64,000 nucleotides of DNA. Source: Pisaster brevispinus. Its lineage: Eukaryota; Echinodermata; Asteroidea; Forcipulatida; Asteriidae. A program made the position numbers and the translations under genes. The stretch lies in NCBI GenBank assembly GCA_023634235.1, contig JAMKCF010000001.1:30546920-30610919 (forward strand), given 5' to 3'. This document shows, one piece after another, positions 11,335 to 21,200 of the stretch. Each line of letters begins with the position of its first letter. Position 1 is the first letter of the stretch. The notes under the pieces were generated by a model, which was not told the origin of the DNA, did no database searches, and saw nothing but the letters and a program-made list of their open reading frames with translations.

Positions 11335-11487
11335 TTAAAGGGGCTGTGTCGCCATGATTGAAACAGGCCAGTAGCTGTTCGCACAAAGTTACAGCACAAG
11401 CATGCCCATATCAAATCTATGGAGAGTTTATAATTCCATGTACAGCCATAGGTCTGCTTTGATCGTGACGACACAGCACCCTTTAGG
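11335..11487. mobile_element. MITE with GGCTGTGTCG TIRs
   Basis: Left TTAAAGGGGCTGTGTCGCCA, right GTGACGACACAGCACCCTTT; extended pairing continues into TGATTGAAACAGGCC and GGTCTGCTTTGATC. About 153 bp. A diverged copy brackets 1236-1750. Confidence 0.75.
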
Positions 11488-11878
11488 CCTATGACCAAAT
11501 AGCTGTTTACTGCCAATGTCCACAGCCCCAGCCTCTAAGTCTCCCAATCGCCCACTTCAGCTGACATTATCGCCCACAATGAATATTGGTTGTCCATTTT
11601 AGGAGTTTGATACCCCTGTGTACTGAGCACAACGAGACATCAAACACGTAATGCGACATCCAAAATGGCAGTCCATGGGCAGACAGTAGTGTGTGATGTC
11701 AGCGCAAGGGGTCAAGGGGGGATGTTTAGGATGGCAGGTCGCGTAAAATGCACCAGGTTTATGCATTTCTGAGCACGTTCACGCTTCCCAGACCAACAAA
11801 TTTACCTGGTACATGTTACTCTGCTGCAACTGAGCGCCCCCGAATGTCTTGCAGTGGAAGACCTGGAATCCATGCGTC

Positions 11879-11972
11879 CATCATGCGTTGTGCATGATGC
11901 GTTGTGCGTGATGCGTTGTGCGTGATGCGTAATGCATGATGCATAATGCATTGTGCGTGATGCGCAATTCTT
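11879..11972. repeat. Short minisatellite (TGATGCGTTGTGCG)n
   Basis: CATGATGCGTTGTGCGTGAT repeats with a period of 14 nt, drifting into TGATGCGTAATGCATGATGC. Related TACGCATTACGCAAA lies at 12055. Confidence 0.85.
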
Positions 11973-12119
11973 TACGAATAACGCAGCACGCAACACGGAC
12001 ACAAGGATACAGTATGCACAACTGGCATGTACATTAATTTTTACCCACTGCGTACTACGCATTACGCAAATGTATGAAGGACACGTGGATTTCCGGCCAA
12101 ACACAGCCTGAAGTTTCAA

Positions 12120-13335
12120 GTCACCCTACCTCTCTCTATTCAAAATAAGATATAACCTACGCAACACAAAGTAAATCAACTTAAAATTGTTAAACTGTGC
12201 AATAACATTTATCCTATCATTTTAACTGGTATTAAATATCATTTTTACAATCTTAATTATCGAGAACAATGACAATCTTCCTCAATCTTTAAACGATATA
12301 CTGTAATGAAGAAAAAAAAACAAATTCCGACTTCAATTAATTTGTCCAGGGACAAACTGTCGCTGAATTTTGCATCATTAACGTTTTATACTTAATATGT
12401 AAACAGTACTAAATTGTTTGCAATTATAAAAAACAAACAAATATGCCAAATATACACGGTAGCAACGGTCAAAGGTCAAATAAGAGACTACCCACAATGC
12501 TTAGCTGTACATCAATGCGCCCCTATATCAAACTCACTTGAAAACTTAAGCTGGTAAAAGTACTGTCTTTAAGGAGTATTAAAAATCTACAAGCTTAAAA
12601 AAAAAATAATCAAATTTTGTATTTACGTCTTTTTTTTGGGGGGGGGGCAAACTCCAACAGTTTTGTCACACAAAATTTTTGCAATTCTTTGGTTGCTTGT
12701 GATCACACTTCTTTTTTTTTTTACAGAATTTCTTAGCGAAAAAAGCTACTGTAAAATTTACAAAAAATGATATGGGTTTATCAGAAGTTAGTAAAAACAT
12801 TTATTTATACTGAATTCGCTTTGAGGTTCAAAGCAAACAGTTCTTATAAAGGCTAAAATTGCTATTTCTTTTTTTTTTTGATTCAGTTTTGTCTCTCACC
12901 AAAAAGTACAAAAAACACCCCTAAAATTAGATGTGAATTAAACTTTTACAAAATATGATTAATGAACATAAAATTTGACTCAGTATAAAATAAACCAATT
13001 TTTTAAATCACTTCTTTTGATCACAGCCAAACCCGATTCAAATTTTTCATTTGTATTTGTTTTAATTTTGTCCTTGACACGCAGTTCATTCCACAGAGCC
13101 ACAAACACTCTGACATGAACAAGTTCTATGTTTGATCTACACGCAAAAAAGTTTAATTGAATCACAAATAGCTTCTTTTTTTTCAAACCAATTTTGTTGA
13201 TTCCTGCAGTGAAAGCAATTACTTTTGTTGTTGTCTTGGACACACACACTGGAAGTGACATTCAATGCAGCAAACTCGTTATCCACCCTGGGAGCTATTT
13301 AGATCTAAACTTAACATATCAGGTACGAAGTTTCT
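12120..13335. other. AT-rich intergenic sequence, no gene seen
   Basis: Homopolymer A and T runs, a G8 run near 12640, and no ordered repeats, splice-framed ORF or RNA gene that I recognise. Confidence 0.5.
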
Positions 13336-13339
13336 ACAA

Positions 13340-14830
13340 GCAGGGAGATTTTTCATATCAGAACATGGAAAGATTGGTCTATTTTCAGGAAACTCCCAGC
13401 AGAATCAGGGAGAGTTGGCAGTTCGGATATTGTAATATTCTGTACACCAGCCAAAGGGCCTCGAGTTCATTACGAATGCTGGTAAGAAACCTAAAGCAAT
13501 CAGTATGCAAGCCAAGGGCTTCTACTGCATTATGTATGTTAGTACAAAGCTCAAATCATTCTGTACACCCAATTCTGTATGCCTTCCTGAGGCATATTGC
13601 AATATTCTGTACACCACCAGCCGAGGAGCTTGAGTACATTGAGAATGCTGGTAAGAATCCTATATAGCAATCTGTATGCAAGCCATGGGCTTTTACTGTA
13701 GTCAGTCCAAAGCTCGATTCATTCTGTACACAGAGCTGTGCTTTAATTTATTCTGTTGACCAAATTCTGTACACTTGCCAGACCCACATTATATTCTGTA
13801 CACCAGCCAGGGGCTCCAGTACATTTTTGTATGCTAGTACGACTCTCATAACACTTAGTAAGCCATGGGCTTTACTGCATTCAGTACGCTCGTACGAAGC
13901 TCAATCCATTCCGGACGTCAACAAAAGCTTGTTGTGACATTCTGCGTTACAAATCAAGTTCAAATTTATGTCCCAGCTGTGCCGAAGCTCAATACGTTCT
14001 GCACCATTCAAAGGGTGACTGCATCGATTAAAGCAAGTTCTTTATTCTGCATGCTTGACAAACAAAAATAACATTCCATTCTTCTTGTTGTTTTGAGGCT
14101 CACTGCATTCTGTATGCCTGAAACCTGGGCTCGCAATGCCAGCGAGAAGATTGCTTCATTCTGTATGCTAAGAGGCTCACTGCATTCTGTATGCCTGCTG
14201 CCCTGGCTTAATCTCCATGGCTTTGTTTTATACGTATTACATTCTAACGCTTAGAGGCTCACTGCATTCTGTATGCCGGCCCCAGCTTTTATATCTACAG
14301 ATTGCCTAATGCCCATTTCATTCTGTACGCTAGGAGGCCAACTGCATTCTGTAGGCAAGCCTCATATTAACTTTAAGCTTGCCTTAGGCAATTAATTAAG
14401 CTTGCCTTAGGCTCACCCCACTCTGCACGCTTACAGGCTAACTGCATTCTGTAGGCCTAATGCTCATTTCATTCTGTACACTAGGATGCCCGAATTCTGT
14501 CTGCCAGCCCAGCATTATCTTTATAGCTTGCCTAGTGCTAATCTCACTCTGCATGCTCAGAGGCTCACTGCATTCTGTACGCCAGCCTGGGGCTTGTTAA
14601 TCTGCAGTGAGGTTAATAACCAAAGGTTTATTTTTAGTCTGTATGCTTTCGGGCTGCATCCAGTCTCTATTAATGCATTCTGCATGCCACTCAACTGTCC
14701 ATAAACATGGCATGAACCATTTTACTCTGCAGACAAATGGTCTCTGCATCCTGTATGCCTTGGACTGGGGCGTTAACTTAAGCTGGGCAAGTTATGTTAT
14801 CTATAGAAGAAAATCTGTCAAACATCTATA
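13340..14830. repeat. ATTCTGTA-motif satellite array I (degenerate)
   Basis: It starts with a fragment of the GTTGGCAGCTCT MITE (13340-13425) and passes directly into GATATTGTAATATTCTGTAC. It then repeats ATTCTGTA(C/T)(G/A)C every 40-170 bp (for example 13436, 13562, 13601, 14107, 14163, 14261, 14329, 14573). The left part resembles the regular units of the array at 18954-19830; the right part decays into short ACTGCATTCTGTATGC phrases. It lies beyond the catenin stop codon. Confidence 0.8.
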
Positions 14831-15138
14831 ATCAATTTAAATACATGAATGAGTTTTGAGCAGTGAAAATAAACAAAAAAGCTAACTGAGTTTTAAGCAG
14901 GTAATCCACAACATTTTCACTGACAATAATTTTGCGATTCAGTGAAAACAAAAAAGTTAACCCCCCAAACAGACAAACATTAATTCCCTTTGCTAAACAA
15001 AGGTCAAGTTAATCGAAACAACCTAATCTTTGAAGAAACAAAAACACAGAAAAACGAAGAAGAAAAAAAGTACAAAATATTTCATTATTGCTATTCTTGG
15101 GAGATTTGGTTTGTGTTTTTTTGTGGTTGCTTTTTTCC

Positions 15139-15255
15139 TCAAACCCAAGAATCGCCTGCCGGTCCACCGGAGTCAAGGAGGACAGAGTCGGTTTTGATGC
15201 GGTCTTTGTTGACCTGGGCATAGACGACGTTGTCCCTCTGTGGCTGAGATCCCTG
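15139..15255 (-). CDS. CTNND: Catenin exon 27 (last; PDZ ligand)
   Basis: Follows acceptor CTCACTTTTTGCAG. Encodes residues 1132-1169, starting [18 protein letters not shown] and ending GGPAGDSWV, then TGA at 15139-15141. The final S-W-V fits a class I PDZ ligand like those of CTNND2, ARVCF and PKP4, which bind Erbin/Scribble-type PDZ domains. VVYAQV (Tyr1143) fits the ITIM consensus. A second AG three bases on would drop one Gln (NAGNAG acceptor). AATAAA on - at 14627-14632 is one possible polyadenylation signal, unproven. Confidence 0.93.
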   Translation of the reverse strand, partial: QGSQPQRDNVVYAQVNKDRIKTDSVLLDSGGPAGDSWV

Positions 15256-18200
15256 CTGCAAAAAGTGAGGGGGTTGGGGGAGAGGGAGGAGGAGAGAAAA
15301 CATTATTTAGTTAATCAATAGACTTTTTAAAATTGTAGTTCTGATTTTAATGTGTGTTTTTGGTGTGTATTGGTTACTGGCTTCTGCTTATTTCATCTTG
15401 TTTTAAATGTTATCTAAACTCTTAACACGTTGACTGCCGGTCATAGATTCGTAGGGCATTCCCAGTTGCCAAGTGTGGTGCGCATGCGCGCATACCAAAT
15501 AGGTAGTTTTTTGGTGTGTACATGTTGTAATACGTTCATTTCTAACCCTAACCCTCACCACTGCCAGAAGCGTATTTGTTGCGTTCTCAGTGATGCCAGT
15601 GTATTCAATTAACGATACAAAAACCTTTCATTCTCTACGAGTATACTCGTAGTGGCAGAATCCATTACACCTGTTACTACGAATATACTCGTAGGCGGCA
15701 GTCAACGTGTTAAATATAAGCCTCTCTATTGCTAAACTACAGTGCGATGGTGTAAGCCTTGGTGCATGTATAGTTTTAACTGTTATGTTCATGTTTTATT
15801 ATCATGCACCCCTGCTTTTGCGATGTGCTTGACATTTTTTGTAATTTTATCGTCAAACCTTGTAAGACTTCTCTTTTTGTTTTACACTCAGTTTACTGTT
15901 TTTGAATCTTGGCTTGTCTTTTTCCTCTGTAATTTACTATTTCACTCATTACTGTTTGTACACAGCGCCCTTAGAGATAGCAGTTGTAATACTGACTAGG
16001 CTATCCTGTCTAAATAAGTCAATAAATAGTAACAGAGAACCTGAAGTCCCACAAAGTTGTTTTAAAATATGAGCAAAGTTGTAAAACTACAATGTAATTT
16101 ACATCGGTGTAAGGGAAAAAAACAAATTAAAATTCTTCATCCCGATGCAAGTATTACATCTATTAAATCGTTGCAGTACCCGCTGCTAAGGATTCGAGCC
16201 CGCCTCTAGCCATCGGGCTAACTTGGTGGTCTAGTGGTAAGACATCTGCTCTAGCAATGCAAGTGTCGTGGGTTCGAATCCCACCCGAGTGATTGCCTGT
16301 GGATTCTTTTCACAAGAGCTCGGGAAAGCACTGAGCATACAGTGCTTATTACATATCGGTGTAAGGGGAAAAACCAAATTAAATTTCTTCATCCCGATGC
16401 AAATATTACATCTATTAAAAGGAATTCAGTTATATATAATCATAAAAAACAATCTAACAGGAATAAACCACAGACAACACAATCGTCGCAAATGAAGACC
16501 TAAACAACTACAGCGTTTGAGTAACTGTTAACAGAAAGAAGTCCACCATCGTTCTCCCTTAACGGTAGCCCGCTGAAACAAATACCAGTTAAAACACACA
16601 AGGACCAGTCAGACTTCTGGCCAACTAGTCTGGCTGGCTAAGTGACTGCTTCCCACCGCTACATGTAAACCACTAATTGTTCATGTTGGTTCCAATTACA
16701 AGGCCCAAGTAAATGGCAATGTGGGAAGGAAACCTTGAAATACGGACAGCTGGAGGACCAGTGAAATAGACTGGGGGACCAGTGAAATGACAAGGTAACT
16801 GGTCCCACACGCTAGTCACTGAAAAATCTAACCCTGTTACACACCATCAAAAATCACACATTGCAATATATAAGACAGCACAGCAACCTTATGTGGCAGG
16901 GCTTGAATTTGACACTGGACCGCCGGCCCGAGGCCAGTGATTTTAGCCTCGGGCCAGTAAACTCATGTCCTGACAAGTCTGGCGGTCTTGTGTTTTTCAA
17001 TTTAATAATAGCCACTGTGTAATATCTTTGACAGAAAGAAATGATGTTTAAATGTTGACCTTGAGTCTGGTAATTATACAATTCTGTTGAGTATCAAAAT
17101 ATGCTAACCCAACATACCCAAAGACAAAGTGATAATCTTCTCTTGGTGCTTGTTCAAATAAAAAATGTTAAACTGTGTAGAAAGCTCTTTCTCATGAAGA
17201 GTTTGGTCTTGTGGATTAAACTCTGGTCTGGTAAACATTTTTAGCTACAAGCCCTGGGGTCTTGTGGAATTTTACCTCAAATTCGAGCCCAGTGTGGGAT
17301 TTCACACTCAGCATGGTGTCACAGGTACTCCACAAACTAACAAAAGGTTTGCGTTAACACTGCGTTAATAATCGCTCTATGAGTCAAGGAGGCTCTGAAC
17401 CAGAGCGGTGAGAAAACAACTTAATCTATCAACGACACAAATTTCTAACTCTATGTTTCAAACAAACTTAATTTTTCAGTGACTCAAATATTTAAACTTT
17501 ATAACCCCAACAAACTCAATCTTTCAATGACTGCATTGTTTCAACCTATGGATTAAAACAACTCTCTTTTTTTCAATGACTCAAACGTTGCAACTCAATG
17601 TCTCAAACAACTTAATCTTTGAAAAACTCAAACATTTTAACTCAATGTTTTAAACAACTCAATCTTTCAATGACTGAAATTTTCAAAACTTGTTTTCTAA
17701 ACTTTGCAACTTTTCCTCTTTCGGCATAACTCTTCCCCGAGTTAGCCCAGCTCCCATCCCTACCCATTCTCCCAGACCTCTCTCTTTCAAACAAACTTAC
17801 TCTTCCATAAACTGCCACACCTCCCACTGGGGGGCCCCTACGCCCACTGGACTCGTTCGCGTTGCCGTGATCAAGAGATGCATAGTTGAGCTCCCTCATT
17901 TGTATATCCTCACGCGACCTCTCAGACGCGGCTACAAATTAGAAGTGGGAAGTAAATAAAACAGACAAAAAGTACAGGTTGAATTTTGAGAGTGTAGTTG
18001 ATGTTTTTTCCTTACGGAGTTGACACAAAAGAACTCACACAATGTTCCTAGTGGCAAATCTGGTCACAATTTTATGGCGAAATTTTCTTACCGAAAACAA
18101 TTACTGAAAACTGTGCACTCACATTTTAAAGCATATTTCACAGGTTTGCAGTTTTGTTTATTTTGCATGCGTAAAATTATGCTTTACCAGAATAAGGTTA

Positions 18201-21200
18201 CCAGCCAAAATATCCCATGTACAATCTTCGACTGGTATCCTGCTTATTTTTGCTCAGCAGAAAAATTTTTAGGCCGTATTTTCTGCTAAAGCAGCTCTAT
18301 GAAATTGTTCCTAGGCAGTAAGCCTACTTCTAAGTAAGTGTTTTACGTATAGCATCAACCGCTTTTTGCTTGATCCGTCAAAAAACTCCAGGAAGTGAAT
18401 GGAACAGATGACGGATCATCAAATGCAACACAAGCAATGCGGGCGAAAAACTTAATTCAAATAATAAATTAAGCAGACGGAAAAATTAATTCAAATAAAT
18501 AATAATGCGGACGGACAAATTAAATCAATGATTAATGCAGACGGACAAATGAATTTAAATAATGAACCTTTTGGGTTTTACCATACCGCTGCAAATTAGG
18601 ATTCGAACTGGCCTCTCGTCAACGAGCACGCTCAGTGGTCTAGTGGTTAAGATATCTGCTCAAGAATGTAGGTGGGGGTTGTGGGTTCGAACCCCAACCA
18701 AGTAGTATGCATGTGGATTGGTTTCACTGCTTGACTTGAGAAAGTATGGTGTAGAAAGTGCTTACAGAGCTGCCAACATTCGCATCTTGCAATCAGAGAG
18801 ATTTCGTACAACAATCAGGGAGATATTTAGAACTTCTTTCAACACAATAGGGAAAAGGTTTCCATAATCAGGGAGTTTTCAAATTTGTTCATCAGAACAC
18901 GGAAAGATTGGTTTATTTTGAAGGAACGTTCTGCAGAATCAGGGAGAGTTGATATTGTAATATTCTGTACACCAGTCAGGGGCCTTGAGTCCATTAAGAA
19001 TGCTGGTATTAAAGAAACCTATAACAGTCTATGCAAGTCAAGAGCTTCTACTGCATTCTGTATGCTAGCACAAATCATTCTGTACACCGAATTCTGTATA
19101 CCTTACTGAGGCATATTGTAATATTCTGTACAACAGCCAGGGGCCTTAAGTCCATTAAGAATGCTGGTATTTAAGAAACCTATATAACGGTCTGTATGCA
19201 AGTCAAGGGCGTCTACTGCATTCTGTATGTTAGCACGAATCATTCTGTACACCGAATTCTGTATGCCTTCCTGAGGCATATTGCAATATTCTGTACACCA
19301 GCCGAGGAGCTTGCGTACATTAAGAATGCTGGTAAGAAACCTATAACAGTCTGTACGCAAGTCAAGGGCTTCTACTGCATTCTGTACATGTATGTTAGTA
19401 CAAAGCTCAAATCATTCTGTACAACGAACTCTGTGTACCTTCCTGAGGCATATTGCAATATTCTGTACACCAGCCGAGGAGCTTGCGTACATTAAGAATG
19501 CTGGTAAGAAACCTATAACAGTCTGTATGCAAGTCAAGGACTTCTACTGCATTCTGTGCATGTATGTTAGCACAAAGCTTAAATCTTTCTGCACACCAAA
19601 TTCTGTATGCCTTCCTGAGGCATATTGCAATATTCTGTACACCAGCCGAGGAGCTTGCGTACATTAAGAATGCTGGTAAGAAACCTATAACAGTCTGTAC
19701 GCAAGTCAAGGGCTTCTACTGCATTCTGTATGTTAGCACAAATCATTCTGTACACCGAATTCTGTATACCTTACTGAGGCATATTGCAATATTCTGTACA
19801 CCAGCCGAGGAGCTTGAGTAAAATTATGAAGAACACTGGTAAGAATCCTGGTAAGCTGGGTCCAATTTCACAGCTCTGCTTACCGCGAATTTCTGTGCTT
19901 ACGCTGCCCTGTAAAGCACACAATTATATGGGCTGTAAGCGCACAATTCCACGGTAAGCAGAGCCATGAAATTGGACCCTGGTAATCTCTGTGATTATCA
20001 CACATCAGAGTACGGTAAAACCAAAAATAGTCTTTTCAATGATGTACAATCATTTACAAACACACTCTTAAAGTATTAAAGCTTACAAATAATAACAGCA
20101 ATAATAATCTAAGCAGACGAAATCAGAGAGCAAAAACTCTGAACAAAGCTAGCATCTACCTTCTTCACTATAAGCGGACACAGAGTCACGGCTTTGTGGT
20201 GACGCAAAACTTTGTGGCATTCGGTATTGCCCTTCAGGCACATACGAGGAGGCTACACGGGCAAGCAAAGCAAGCATGCATGCAAACAACAGAGAGAGAG
20301 AGAGAGAAAGAAAGATCGGGGAGGAGAGAAAAAGCGGCTTGTTAACAAGACTACATAATTAAAATGGTTTTATGTTAAAAACATTAGAGAACAACACTGC
20401 AGCGTTTGTTAATTGAAAGGGTCTAAAAGGAAGTTGAGCATCGGACACGGCTGCCAGTCTGACAAAGCTCCTAGTCCTAGTGGGGCATATGAGCTCCAGA
20501 ACATTTATGACCAACTAGTCCATACCATGCCTCAAGCGCCCTCTACGGCGACCAAGCAAGGGTATCAAAGGCGATTGAGCATTGGACAAGGTTGCCAGTC
20601 TAACCAAACTCCTTGCTTAGGAGTGAAACGTAACAAAAAAGTTTGAAGTAACATCTACATTTCTTTTGATTCGATAAAAATTTACCTCATAATCCATGGT
20701 TTTGTATTAATTTTAAAGGAAATTCTAGGAGTGGAGATTGGTTGCAGTGAAGGATTGTCAAGAGTAAATTTTGACACCAAAACGGTTAATAATGTTTGTT
20801 AGTTGTAAAGTGGGGGTGTGGCAGTGGTTCAAAGCCCAATCGTTCATTGTCAATCGGTGAACCAATACTACCCTATTGGGGAGTGGAGTATTCAACTAGG
20901 GTAAAACTACATCCATTAGGGAACCAATACTACCCTCATCGGGGAGTAGTGTTCAAACAAGGGTAGAACTATATCCCCCAATAGGCCATATGCACAAGGG
21001 CCATATTAAAAATTTAGTGCAATGCATCTTGGGAAATCGAGTACAGTTAAAAAGAAATAATAAATCAAGCTGCCAAGATGGACGTCATGCTGTAGTTTAC
21101 ATGTAACTATGCATGGTTTTATAGTTGTGTACTGCATTGCTTCAAAATCAGCACGCCATGATGGTCGCCCGTGTTGCTTGGACTTGGATTTCACCCAGAA

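Larger units (their letters stand above)
15256..17800 (-). other. Catenin intron 26
   Basis: Contains the piggyBac-type MITE, a SINE (16093-16425), a GACCAGTGAAATAGACTGG repeat phrase near 16755, and a GGGCTCGAATTTGA-family MITE (16898-17291). 17380-17690 is a loose run of AACTCAATCTTTCAATGACT phrases (about 60-bp spacing). No further coding exon is needed for the reading frame. Confidence 0.6.
17932..20159 (-). other. Catenin intron 25
   Basis: Holds a relic of the GCAGCTCTATGAAATTG family (18180-18307), short direct repeats of AGACGGACAAATTAAATCAA type (18470-18560), a SINE (18592-18765), a GCTGCCAAC MITE joined to satellite array II (18766-19830), and a GGTCCAATTTCA-family MITE (19858-19981). 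No coding exon seen. Confidence 0.6.

Noticed and set aside
19103..19821. Several 77-100-residue ORFs on both strands
   Set aside because: All lie in the ATTCTGTA satellite and repeat with its period.
18954..19830. CRISPR-like array
   Set aside because: Units are contiguous satellite repeats without unique spacers, in a eukaryotic intron.
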